A DNA stretch of 62,392 bases from an uncultured Actinomycetes bacterium (lineage in GTDB: Bacteria; Actinomycetota; Actinomycetes; Nanopelagicales; Nanopelagicaceae): contig CAJBLC010000052.1 of NCBI GenBank assembly GCA_903953805.1, forward strand, positions 1-62,392. Direction: 5' to 3'. The notes under the pieces were generated by a model. It had not been told where the DNA came from. It did no database searches and worked only from the letters and a program-made list of their open reading frames with translations. Positions within the stretch are counted from its first letter, which is position 1. Each line of letters starts with the position of its first letter. This document shows, one piece after another, positions 35,414 through 43,444 of this stretch. A program made the position numbers and the translations under genes.

Positions 35414-36616
35414 CTAATCCTGGGATTCGTCAGCCTCAGTAGAGGAGACCAGGCGGGCAGGCCGAACGCTCCCTCTGCCAAAACGCTTTGTTGCCGCATC
35501 CATAGCCGCCGTCGCCTCCCGCCAGCCCTTTTCGCGCTCACCGAGGAGAAGTTGCTGGGGGGAACCGGTGCCATCACTGAGATTTTCGAGCGATACGCCG
35601 ACTAAGCGAATTCTCGCTCGATCTAATTTCAGCGCCTTGTAAAGATTCCGGACTACCTCGTAGCACTCTTGAACTCCACTGATCGGAAGTGGCACGGTCT
35701 TAGAGCGGCTGATGGTTGTGAAATCTGCAAATCTAATTTTTATCGCAATTGTTTTACTCACAAGTCCACGATCACGAAGTCGATGAGATGCCCGCTCCAC
35801 CATGCGAAGTAATTCGCGAAGGATCTCCTCGTGATTATCGAGATCGATCAGAAAGGTCTCTTCCGCACCAATACTTTTATCTGGTTCATCCGTTGTTACG
35901 CTTCGATAGTCGCGACCCCACGCCAACTCGTAGAGCGTCTCCCCTGCTGATTGACCGAGAGCGCGTATCAAAGTCGCACGCGGCGTCTGCGCAATATCAC
36001 CGATCTTGGTTAAGCCAATACGCTGAAGTTCTTCATTTGTCTTTGGCCCAACGCCCCACATCGCACTCACTGGTAGTGGGTGGAGAAATTCAAGAATACG
36101 ACTCTGCTCAATCTCCAACATTCCATTTGGCTTGGCATATGTTGATGCGAGCTTGGCAATAAATTTCGAAGGGGCGATTCCTACTGAGCAGGTGATCCCC
36201 TCTTCGCTCTCAACTCGTGCCCGAATCTTGGCGGCGATCACTCTTCCATCGCCATGCAACCTCTGACTTCCTGTGACATCGAGAAAGGCTTCATCAAGAG
36301 AGAGCGGCTCAACCAGCGGGGTAAAGGAGTGGAAGATCTCCATAATGTGGCGAGAGATTTCTGCATTTCGTTCCATATTGACCGGAACGAAGATTGCGTG
36401 CGGGGCTAATCGTCGCGCTTGTCCGAGGGGCATGGCAGAGCGCACACCAAATTTTCGCGCTTCATAATTTGCCGATGAGACAACTCCGCGTGCTCCCATG
36501 CCAACGACAACTGGCTTTCCTTTGAGTGTTGGGTCATCGCGTTCTGCAACCGATGCATAGAAGGCATCCATATCAACGTGGAGAATGGTGAGCCGCTTCT
36601 CATCTAACTCACTCAT
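35414..36616 (-). CDS. dinB: DNA polymerase IV (Y-family translesion polymerase)
   Basis: 400 residues from ATG 36616 (a frame extension of 14 codons overlaps dnaE2). Catalytic residues are present: Asp15 and Asp17 in HVDMDAFY, Asp108-Glu109 in SLDEAF, so this is an active DinB and not the catalytically dead ImuB usually paired with DnaE2. Helix-hairpin-helix PVSAMWGVGPK follows, then the little-finger domain and a possible clamp-binding motif PQQLLLG near the end. It overlaps dnaE2 by 8 bases and is the last gene of the SOS-controlled unit. Confidence 0.93.
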   Translation of the reverse strand: MSELDEKRLTILHVDMDAFYASVAERDDPTLKGKPVVVGMGARGVVSSANYEARKFGVRSAMPLGQARRLAPHAIFVPVNMERNAEISRHIMEIFHSFTPLVEPLSLDEAFLDVTGSQRLHGDGRVIAAKIRARVESEEGITCSVGIAPSKFIAKLASTYAKPNGMLEIEQSRILEFLHPLPVSAMWGVGPKTNEELQRIGLTKIGDIAQTPRATLIRALGQSAGETLYELAWGRDYRSVTTDEPDKSIGAEETFLIDLDNHEEILRELLRMVERASHRLRDRGLVSKTIAIKIRFADFTTISRSKTVPLPISGVQECYEVVRNLYKALKLDRARIRLVGVSLENLSDGTGSPQQLLLGEREKGWREATAAMDAATKRFGRGSVRPARLVSSTEADESQD

Positions 36617-39600
36617 GGACTGCTCGCTCACGAGAGTTGAGATTACGCCACTTCTCATATGAGGAGCCGAGTTCCCACGCCTTTGTTGCGCGAATAGAGA
36701 GTCCGCGCGGCCCCGTTCTGCGCACCTCGCCCTTTACCAAAAAGAGTGATGAGCTATAGAGAAGAGCGGCGCAGCTATTTTGCACATCCTCGAAGAAGGT
36801 AATGTCACTACACCCGTAGCCATCATCGAGTGTTAAGAAGATGACTCTCCTGCCTGACCGGACTGGCGGTGTTTGCAGCGCAACCTTTACACCAGCAACA
36901 AGTACTGGGCTTCCTGCTCGTTGGTGGATGAGATCGGAAGATCTGATCGCCCCTACATGGTTGAGAAAATCGCCATAGAACTCGAGCATATGGCGGGAGA
37001 TATCCATTCCCGTAATATCAATCTCATGGCGCACTCGCTCAGCTGCAGTGAGATCTGGAAGCCCAGTTGATTCAAGTGGTGGCGGCGTTAATCCAAGAGT
37101 TAACTGACCGCTCCCGAGGTTACCCTTCTTCGATGCTGATAATTTATAGAGATCCTGCGCATGCAGCAAGAGGTCTCTTCTATTAAGAGCGCTCTTCTCT
37201 TCTGGTCCAATCTTATGAAGAGCATCAAATGCTCCAACCAGAATAAGAGCTTGCGTTGTTGGATATGCAGAGCCAGATCGTGCAACAAAATCAGCAAGAT
37301 CAAGATAAGGACGCGCACTGAGAATCGTCTCAATTTCGCCACTACTAATTCCCTGGATCTCGCTGAGTGCGATACGAATCGCATACCCTCGCGCATCTGG
37401 TAGCGAGAGTGAACTTCCGGTGCTGATTAAATCTGGTGCGACATAAGGGGCTCGTGCTCCATCATCAGAAGGCGAGATCTTCTCTACGCGATACGTTCGA
37501 TCTGAACGATTGATATCGATAGGAGCAATAACAATCCCCCATTGGCGAGCCTCATCAAGAATCAATCGCTTTGGATACATCCCCGGATCGTGGGTAAGCG
37601 CTCCAGCTATAAATGCCGCAGTGTGATGTGTCTTCAACCATGCCGATTGATAAGTAGGAAGTGCAAAAGCGGCTGCATGCGCCTTGCAGAATCCAAAGGA
37701 GGCGAAGGCTCGAAGAACATCCCAGACCTTATCGACAACCTTCATCTCGAAGCCTTGCGCAAGCGCTGCTGGGTAGAACCAATCGCAGACCGCTTGCTGA
37801 CTTTCAAGGGATCCCAACTGTCGACGGCGCTCATCTGAGTGCGCAAGTGAGGAGCCGGTCATGACCGAGATCAGGCGTATGACTTGCTCATGGAATACGA
37901 CAACTCCTTCAGTCTCTTCCAGAATTGGATCGAGCTGTGGATGGAGAAGGGTGCGACTTCGATGGCCATGTCGGGTATTAATAAAAGGGGTAATCATGTC
38001 GCTCTTCACTGGCCCAGGACGGAAGAGAGAGATATCAATGATGAGATCGGTAAATGTCGAGGGAGCAAACTTTCCGACAAGCTCACGCTGCCCCGGACTC
38101 TCTACTTGGAATATTCCTAAGGTCCGAGTCGATTTAATCAAATCAAAGGTCTTGTGATCATTGAGTGGAATAACATCGATATCGACACGCTTCTCTTCTA
38201 CTCTCTCTATTTCAGAGAGGGCATATGAGATAGCAGATTGCATCCGCACACCAAGAACATCGAGTTTGAGAAGGCCGATCGCCTCAACATCATCTTTATC
38301 GAAATAGACCATGGGATAGTTGCTTGAATTCCGAAGAGTCGGTGCGACATCGCCAAGTTTTGCATCCGAGAGGATGATGGCACAGGGGTGCATCGAGAGG
38401 TGGCGCGGTAATCCATCAATCCTTCCGGCAAGTTCAATCGCCATCTTCATGATTGGCGTATTGAGTTTGAGTCCTTTGAGCTCGGGAAGGTTCTCAAGTG
38501 CCTTACCGATGTTGCGAGCGCGAATATGCGGCAGAGATTTTGCAATCAGATCAATCTCCATCGGAGATATCCCCAAAGCTGCTCCGACATCACGAATAGC
38601 GTGACGTGCTCGGTAGGTATCGACCATTGCAACTGTTGCAGTTCTCTCCGGGCCATACCTCTCAAAGATTGCATCGTAGATTTCAAGGCGACGTGCGGAT
38701 TCAACATCGATATCAATATCTGGAAGTTCACCGCGAAGCGTTGAGCAGAACCGCTCCATAAGAAGTCCTTGGCTCATCGGCTCAACTCCAGAAATTCCTA
38801 AGAGATAACAGATGAGCGATCCGGCGCCGCTTCCTCGCGCTGCTACCCGAATTCCTCTATCCCGTGCCATATCCGTTATATCTGCAACGGTAAGAAAATA
38901 TGATTCAAATCCAAGGGTGCGAATAGTCGCTAACTCTTCTTCAAGTCGCATTGCTGCACCGACTGATTCAGCTGATGAGTAACGCCGCGAAAAGCCAGCT
39001 TCAGCACGATCGCGGAGCTGGATAGCCATCTCTGCATGGTTGCGGGCGCCCACTACTGATGCTTCTGGCAAGTGGACTCCCCCGATGCCGATATCGCGGC
39101 GTGGCGAGAGGATGCAGCGCTCTGCCAAATTGTGAGTTGCCGCAAGGAGGGTCTTGCCATCTCGTTCACCCGCCATGCGCGCAATCTCATCTGCGACATA
39201 ACGCATCTCTTCACCACTTTTGAGATATCCCTCGCTATTTGTTCGCTCGATATGGCTATGGTGAAGCGGAACAAGTAACCGGGCAGCATCAAGAACATCT
39301 GCGACCGGCCCATCTGTGCGATTGAGCATTCGCGCAGCATTTGTGAGTACCGCTGGTAATCCATGATCGCGAGCGAAGGCTAAAGCCTTTGCCGCATAGG
39401 GAGTAGAGAGCGGACCATCTCCCTTTGCCAAGTGAGATGTGCATTCAATAATTTGTTCAGCGAAGAGATCGCGCGTCGCGTTGTACATAGAGAGTGCAGC
39501 ATCGTGGCGACGCGCAGCGATGCTCTGTGCGAGTTGAGAGTCATAGCCATGCATGATGAAGAGCTGTGATGAATGTTCAGACTCTTGCTGAAGAATTTCA

Positions 39601-39923
39601 TAGGTAAGGAGGTTCTCATTATTGACCTTATTCATAGCGCTGACTAAGCGATAGAGCGCAGAGAGCTTCCCTGCTGGAGCAAGCAGCGTCACGCGGTACT
39701 TCTTCTGAATAAAGCTGAGATTGATACCGAGGATCGGATTCACTCCATACGCTTCACAACTTTGAGCAAAACGAATTGCACCAGCTAAACCATCTCGATC
39801 AGTAAGAGCGAGTGAGCTCATCCCAAGCTCTGCCGCTCGAGCAACGAGGGCATCGGGCTGTGCTGTTCCATATTTAAAGGAGTAGCCGCTTGAGAGGTGA
39901 AGGTGTGTAAACTCTTTAAACAT
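36609..39923 (-). CDS. dnaE2: Error-prone DNA polymerase DnaE2
   Basis: 1104 residues, the size of DnaE2 and shorter than DnaE1. The PHP domain begins HLHLSSGYSF, and its second motif reads LTDRDGL where replicative enzymes have TDHGN, a typical DnaE2 change. The polymerase core has ARGSGAGSL (about 365) and the catalytic LPDIDIDVE (about 395). A QLTLGL motif near 968 may bind the beta clamp, and an OB-fold follows. It does error-prone synthesis past lesions. Lying between DUF6504 and dinB downstream of an SOS box, it should be damage-induced. No good ribosome site is seen before the ATG. Confidence 0.93.
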   Translation of the reverse strand: MFKEFTHLHLSSGYSFKYGTAQPDALVARAAELGMSSLALTDRDGLAGAIRFAQSCEAYGVNPILGINLSFIQKKYRVTLLAPAGKLSALYRLVSAMNKVNNENLLTYEILQQESEHSSQLFIMHGYDSQLAQSIAARRHDAALSMYNATRDLFAEQIIECTSHLAKGDGPLSTPYAAKALAFARDHGLPAVLTNAARMLNRTDGPVADVLDAARLLVPLHHSHIERTNSEGYLKSGEEMRYVADEIARMAGERDGKTLLAATHNLAERCILSPRRDIGIGGVHLPEASVVGARNHAEMAIQLRDRAEAGFSRRYSSAESVGAAMRLEEELATIRTLGFESYFLTVADITDMARDRGIRVAARGSGAGSLICYLLGISGVEPMSQGLLMERFCSTLRGELPDIDIDVESARRLEIYDAIFERYGPERTATVAMVDTYRARHAIRDVGAALGISPMEIDLIAKSLPHIRARNIGKALENLPELKGLKLNTPIMKMAIELAGRIDGLPRHLSMHPCAIILSDAKLGDVAPTLRNSSNYPMVYFDKDDVEAIGLLKLDVLGVRMQSAISYALSEIERVEEKRVDIDVIPLNDHKTFDLIKSTRTLGIFQVESPGQRELVGKFAPSTFTDLIIDISLFRPGPVKSDMITPFINTRHGHRSRTLLHPQLDPILEETEGVVVFHEQVIRLISVMTGSSLAHSDERRRQLGSLESQQAVCDWFYPAALAQGFEMKVVDKVWDVLRAFASFGFCKAHAAAFALPTYQSAWLKTHHTAAFIAGALTHDPGMYPKRLILDEARQWGIVIAPIDINRSDRTYRVEKISPSDDGARAPYVAPDLISTGSSLSLPDARGYAIRIALSEIQGISSGEIETILSARPYLDLADFVARSGSAYPTTQALILVGAFDALHKIGPEEKSALNRRDLLLHAQDLYKLSASKKGNLGSGQLTLGLTPPPLESTGLPDLTAAERVRHEIDITGMDISRHMLEFYGDFLNHVGAIRSSDLIHQRAGSPVLVAGVKVALQTPPVRSGRRVIFLTLDDGYGCSDITFFEDVQNSCAALLYSSSLFLVKGEVRRTGPRGLSIRATKAWELGSSYEKWRNLNSRERAVHE

Positions 39924-39960
39924 TGCAGTCCATAATTCGCTATCTCGTTATTAACTCGAG

Positions 39961-40326
39961 CTATCGGGGCCGAGATGTTGGACGAATCTGCCAACTCCCA
40001 GTGAGTTCATCGAGTTCGAGTTCAAAGGTAGCGAGCGCACCAACTGGCGCCGCCTCTACCCGCCAGATAGCGCGCGCTCCATCATCGAAGATCGTCTGTT
40101 CTAAATGTCTTTGATCCAACGGCCTCTGGCGATAATTTCCATCATCGATCCGGTTCCACCATCCCCCTGATTCGCGCCATCTCGAGGCGATGGCATGGAT
40201 GTGGAAGCGACGACCTTGGTAGATAAATTCGACCGGCTCGCCCTCAGGGGCCAATACCGGAGGGACCCTGGGGCTAGATGGCTCGGAGCTCTCAGGGGTT
40301 GCTGGGTTCTTCGTTGATTCGAACAT
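39961..40326 (-). CDS. DUF6504-type small protein of the dnaE2 module
   Basis: 121 residues. A Pro/Ser-rich start is followed by an aromatic-rich domain (EFIYQGRRFHIHAIASRW, GGWWNRID, RAIWRVEA). I recall this as the DUF6504 family encoded next to DnaE2 and Y-family polymerases in actinobacteria; function unknown. The ATG lies inside the SOS palindrome and eight bases after a -10 element, so translation appears leaderless. It is the first gene of the unit DUF6504-dnaE2-dinB, suggesting an accessory role in translesion synthesis. Confidence 0.75.
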   Translation of the reverse strand: MFESTKNPATPESSEPSSPRVPPVLAPEGEPVEFIYQGRRFHIHAIASRWRESGGWWNRIDDGNYRQRPLDQRHLEQTIFDDGARAIWRVEAAPVGALATFELELDELTGSWQIRPTSRPR

Positions 40327-40335
40327 ATGTTCGAA
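40318..40335. promoter_or_regulatory. SOS (LexA) box, perfect palindrome
   Basis: TTCGAACATATGTTCGAA is an 18-base perfect palindrome and contains CGAAC-N4-GTTCG, the LexA operator consensus of Gram-positive bacteria and actinobacteria. It spans the putative transcription start and the start codon of the DUF6504 gene, abutting the -10 element, so LexA binding would block the mutagenic polymerase operon. Confidence 0.92.
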
Positions 40336-40363
40336 AGATAGCCCTCGCCACTGACAGTGGCAA
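40335..40363 (-). promoter_or_regulatory. Promoter of the SOS mutagenesis operon
   Basis: On the minus strand TTGCCA (40363-40358), a 17-base spacer and TATCTT (40340-40335) form a good sigma-70-type promoter. The -10 ends eight bases before the ATG, so the mRNA would start at the start codon. The spacer contains another perfect inverted repeat, GCCACTG A CAGTGGC at 40347-40361, whose meaning is unknown. Confidence 0.75.
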
Positions 40364-40426
40364 GGTGGCTCCGCTCCGTAGTCCAGCCTGGCTTACAGAG
40401 CCTCGCCGATCTGCCACGATACCCAC

Positions 40427-41176
40427 ATGACTCTCATCGAGGCCCTTCTGGCAGGTGGCTTTATCGGCTCGGTCTTGGGCTTTGTCGGCGCTGGCGGCGC
40501 CATGGTCTCGGTCCCGATCCTGCTCTATATCTTCCACTTCACCAACGAGGCGGCCACGATCGCCGCCCTGGTCATCGTGGGCCTTGCCGCTGCATCAGGA
40601 GTACTCCCTAAATTCAAGAGTAAAGAGGTGCTCGTGCGCGAGGCGGTCTCGATCTGGGCGATCGGACTTGTAACCACTCTCTCTATGACTGTCCTTGCAA
40701 CTCATATCAATGTCAAAGTTCTTCACTCAGCTTTTGCACTCGTGCTTGTTATCGCTGGTGCATCCATGCTGCGCGGACCCTTTAAAGCAAATCCAGAACG
40801 ACGCATGCCGGTGCCGGTACTTATTCTCATCTCACTCATTATTGGAACACTCACAGGTCTCTTCGGAATCGGCGGTGGATTTCTCGCGATACCAGTACTT
40901 GTCCTCTTCTATAACACGCCACAGAATAAAGCCGCAGGGACTTCACTCCTGATAATTGCGATGAATTGCACAACATCATTTCTTGAACGTTATAAGAGCT
41001 GGCATATCGTTGAGTGGAAGACTCCCTTTACGATCGCTCTCGTCGCCATCGTCGTCTCGCGCATTGCATCACAGAAAAGTGGAAAGGCGAATGCCAAGCT
41101 ACTCAAGAGCTCATTCGCTTATCTGCTCTTCAGCCTCTCGGCATTTACCTTGATCAAGACCTTTCTCTTAGCCTAA
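40427..41176 (+). CDS. TSUP family transporter (TauE/SafE)
   Basis: 249 residues, about eight membrane helices arranged as two related halves, with glycine-rich motifs GFIGSVLGFVGAGGAMVSVP near the start and GTLTGLFGIGGGFLAIPVL mid-protein. TSUP proteins export or import sulfite, sulfonates or organic acids; the substrate cannot be told from sequence. It is divergent from the SOS operon and convergent with the cytochrome module, and its stop codon directly abuts that of the neighbour. Confidence 0.88.
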   Translation: MTLIEALLAGGFIGSVLGFVGAGGAMVSVPILLYIFHFTNEAATIAALVIVGLAAASGVLPKFKSKEVLVREAVSIWAIGLVTTLSMTVLATHINVKVLHSAFALVLVIAGASMLRGPFKANPERRMPVPVLILISLIIGTLTGLFGIGGGFLAIPVLVLFYNTPQNKAAGTSLLIIAMNCTTSFLERYKSWHIVEWKTPFTIALVAIVVSRIASQKSGKANAKLLKSSFAYLLFSLSAFTLIKTFLLA

Positions 41177-42121
41177 TTACTCTCCCGATCTTCGGTACCA
41201 ATTTCGCCAGATGAGTCGGTGAACTGGAATCCAATAAGGAATTCGTGAAATCACCGGAAGTACTGGCAACAGTAGAAGACCCAGACTTAGTACCCCCATC
41301 AATGACATCACCAGAATGTCGGCATTGCCCGAAGATTTGAATGGTTCGATCTGATACCACAGTGAGTAAAGCCAGAGCCATGACTGCCCCGGCCAGGATC
41401 CCGTCTCATTCATGACGCCCCATTGGTCTCCACTCAGATGTTGAGCAGCTGCTTTATCTGGGAAGTAACTTCCGCTATCGGCGAGAAAGAGAAGTGGTTT
41501 CGTAAAGTTGGTTGGCAACGTCGAGTCGCTTGTGGTGAGAGCGCCATCAAGGGCTCCTGTACTCGCCATCCCATAAAGTGAGGTGACGAGCGTCGGAACT
41601 GGTCCATATTTTCCGCTTGGATCTTTGAGCGAGAGCGATTTTCCATCTTTAGTGAGCGCATCAGAATAGGCGCTCGCCCATTTAGCCTGTACTTGTGCAG
41701 ATGCTGAGATCCACATCGATACCGCAGATTGGATCTTTGAATCACTCTGTGACTTCAGTGGTTCAATGACAAAGCTTTGTGCAGGATCGATTGGAATCCG
41801 AACGCCTGCAGCCTTAGAGAGATTGATGGGTCCAATATTCTGGCCTTCACCATTTTTGTTATAGGGCGGTCCATAACTTGCGCTCGTTGTCGTCCCAGCA
41901 AGTTCACCTGCAGTTGTCTGCACAAAATCTGCTGGTGCGGCTTTTGCCCACGACTGCATAGTGAGCGCCTTCTCATCAGGAGAGCTAAATACCGCAGCGA
42001 GAGTGAGTGCCAGAAATCCCACAACGACTACAGCGATGACAAACTCTTTAATCAAGTCATACTCGCGAACTGGACCATTCCACTTCTTTGAAGGGTCAAT
42101 TGTTGAAAGTTTACGACTCAC
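41177..42121 (-). CDS. Membrane partner of b6-type cytochrome, subunit IV-like ends
   Basis: 314 residues. One membrane helix at about 25-45, a large extracytoplasmic region (about 50-250) with no CxxCH haem-c motif or obvious fold, and a hydrophobic segment (ILVMSLMGVLSLGLLLL, about 266-285) followed by IPYWIPVHRLIWR, which resembles the C-terminal part of cytochrome b/subunit IV. GTG start with GGAGG nine bases upstream, two bases after the cytochrome b stop. It is most likely the second integral subunit of a quinol-oxidising or electron-transfer complex. Function unassigned. Confidence 0.65.
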   Translation of the reverse strand: MSRKLSTIDPSKKWNGPVREYDLIKEFVIAVVVVGFLALTLAAVFSSPDEKALTMQSWAKAAPADFVQTTAGELAGTTTSASYGPPYNKNGEGQNIGPINLSKAAGVRIPIDPAQSFVIEPLKSQSDSKIQSAVSMWISASAQVQAKWASAYSDALTKDGKSLSLKDPSGKYGPVPTLVTSLYGMASTGALDGALTTSDSTLPTNFTKPLLFLADSGSYFPDKAAAQHLSGDQWGVMNETGSWPGQSWLWLYSLWYQIEPFKSSGNADILVMSLMGVLSLGLLLLPVLPVISRIPYWIPVHRLIWRNWYRRSGE

Positions 42122-42123
42122 TT

Positions 42124-42747
42124 TTACTTACCTCCCTCTTCAATAGGAGGGACGACGCCTTTGCGACGCACCAATATGACATGCCAGACAACAATAAATC
42201 CGAGAGTGAGCGGTAGAAGAGAGACATGAAGGAGAATCGCCTGTCCGGTATTCAAGGTATTAAAGAATGCTCCAATGCCCATCGCGTTAAATCCATCTTT
42301 AGCCTGCGTGGCAATCCATTGCGAATCAAAATTAGTCTGGATGATGTAACCGGTAAAGCCAGTAATTATTGAGGCGAAGAAAGCGAGGCAGCCAGTCACC
42401 CACGTTGCTAGGCGCCGGCCGCGCCAAGCCGCCATCCAGAACTTCCCCCAGAGGTGCACCACCATGAAGACGAAGAAGAGTTCAACGCTCCACAAGTGAA
42501 CAGAGTTCACATAATGCCCCACCTTTGAAGAATGCCACCAAGCCGGTCCTTCTAAAGTGAGATAGAGGCCGGATGCAATCAACATGACAAAGGCCGCGAG
42601 CGTGGCAACTCCAAAGATGTAGATCCACGAGGCGACATATGCTGGTTGGTGATCAGGAAGGAGATCTTCAGGTTCAAACTTTTCGATCGTTGCCATCCGC
42701 ACTCGACTTGTCCACGATCGTTGTGGGGTCACCTTTTGAGTGCTCAT
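42124..42747 (-). CDS. b6-type cytochrome b (four membrane helices, two b haems)
   Basis: 207 residues, the length of cytochrome b6 rather than full-length QcrB. Four membrane helices are seen, with haem ligands His84 and His98 (spacing x13) and His174 and His189 (spacing x14, the b6 pattern). GFTGYIIQTNFDSQW and an NTLNTGQAILLHVS loop fit a cytochrome b N-terminal domain. The ATG overlaps the 65-residue gene stop. No Rieske or cytochrome c gene is adjacent, so this is not the main bc1 complex operon. Confidence 0.85.
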   Translation of the reverse strand: MSTQKVTPQRSWTSRVRMATIEKFEPEDLLPDHQPAYVASWIYIFGVATLAAFVMLIASGLYLTLEGPAWWHSSKVGHYVNSVHLWSVELFFVFMVVHLWGKFWMAAWRGRRLATWVTGCLAFFASIITGFTGYIIQTNFDSQWIATQAKDGFNAMGIGAFFNTLNTGQAILLHVSLLPLTLGFIVVWHVILVRRKGVVPPIEEGGK

Positions 42748-42941
42748 TGGTGCATTCCTCTCTTTATCCTCACGCCAGAAGGTGATCTGTGTTCGGGGAA
42801 TGGGGCAAAGAGCGCGATCGTGAAAATAACCGCCATTGCAATAATGATGGAGAGATTGCCGATAGATACTGAAACTGGCCCGATCGAGAGATAGTGGGCT
42901 GGATGATTGAGATTAATTTCTGCGAATCGGTTGATACTCAT
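42744..42941 (-). CDS. Small single-helix membrane protein of the cytochrome module
   Basis: 65 residues with one membrane helix (LSIIIAMAVIFTIALFAPF, about 30-48) and a short basic C-terminus. The start is supported by GGGAG eight bases before ATG 42941. Its stop overlaps the cytochrome b start (ATGA), so it is probably a small subunit or assembly factor of the same complex. No known family recognised. Confidence 0.7.
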   Translation of the reverse strand: MSINRFAEINLNHPAHYLSIGPVSVSIGNLSIIIAMAVIFTIALFAPFPEHRSPSGVRIKRGMHQ

Positions 42942-42973
42942 TGCTAGAGCTCCCTCTCAGATTGCCTAAAAGA

Positions 42974-42990
42974 AATACTAGGTATTGACG
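42974..42990. promoter_or_regulatory. Inverted repeat AATAC-TAG-GTATT overlapping TTGACG
   Basis: In the 156-base gap between the cytochrome module and the LuxR-type gene, AATAC (42974-42978) and GTATT (42982-42986) flank TAG, and TTGACG (42985-42990) overlaps the second arm and could be a -35 for the rightward transcript. A suitable -10 is not clear (GAAAAT at 17 bases). The repeat could be an operator for the adjacent HTH regulator, which is inference from proximity. Confidence 0.35.
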
Positions 42991-43097
42991 ACGCTACTCC
43001 GATATAGGAAAATTTTTATGAAGTTCATCTACTAAACCCTTGGGCTAGCACTCAAAAGAGAGCACAATGGGGTCAAACCACTAGAAAGGAAAGTTCC

Positions 43098-43412
43098 ATG
43101 GACATCATCATTCTTTCTCGCGAACTCACACCTTTTGAACATTTAGTTGCAAAACATCTGTGTGACGGCAAATCGAATGCCGCAATAGCTCGCGAAACTG
43201 CACATACTGAGAAGGTCATTGAAAATACTGTCTCGAGAATGGCGAGGGCTTTCAATATCCTCTCAGGACCCGAGGTCAATCTCCGGGTATTACTCGCACT
43301 TGCATATCGCGCGCAATTTGGCGATGGCTCCTTCGACAAACTTGGAGTCGATTGCAGTCATGCTGAGGTTGGAGCTGACGGTAGAAAGTATTGCAACCTG
43401 CACATCGATTAA
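43098..43412 (+). CDS. Stand-alone LuxR-type HTH regulator
   Basis: 104 residues. Residues about 8-65 are a LuxR/NarL helix-turn-helix (LTPFEHLVAKHLCDGKSNA, IARETAHTEKVIENTVSRM). There is no receiver or other sensor domain. The tail holds a Cys-x-His and a Cys-x2-His (CSH and CNLH), which might bind metal. AAAGGA is seven bases before the ATG. It stands upstream of the carotenoid genes and divergent from the cytochrome module, so it may control either, perhaps in response to light; that is a guess. Confidence 0.8.
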   Translation: MDIIILSRELTPFEHLVAKHLCDGKSNAAIARETAHTEKVIENTVSRMARAFNILSGPEVNLRVLLALAYRAQFGDGSFDKLGVDCSHAEVGADGRKYCNLHID

Positions 43413-43432
43413 CTTTCCCCGCTCGCTTCAGA

Positions 43433-43438
43433 TAAACT
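43433..43438 (+). promoter_or_regulatory. Putative -10 element of a leaderless promoter for the carotenoid cluster
   Basis: TAAACT lies exactly six bases before the ATG of the hydrolase gene, with no Shine-Dalgarno sequence, matching sepF and pknB. It could drive the five-gene run 43445-48391. Confidence 0.5.
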
Positions 43439-43444
43439 GCGGCA

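Noticed and set aside
35414..36616. ImuB (inactive Y-family partner of DnaE2)
   Set aside because: All catalytic Asp/Glu residues are present, so it is a DinB-type active polymerase.
43050..43080. CIRCE (HrcA) element
   Set aside because: Only one half (CTAGCACTC) resembles the consensus; the other arm is not the reverse complement.
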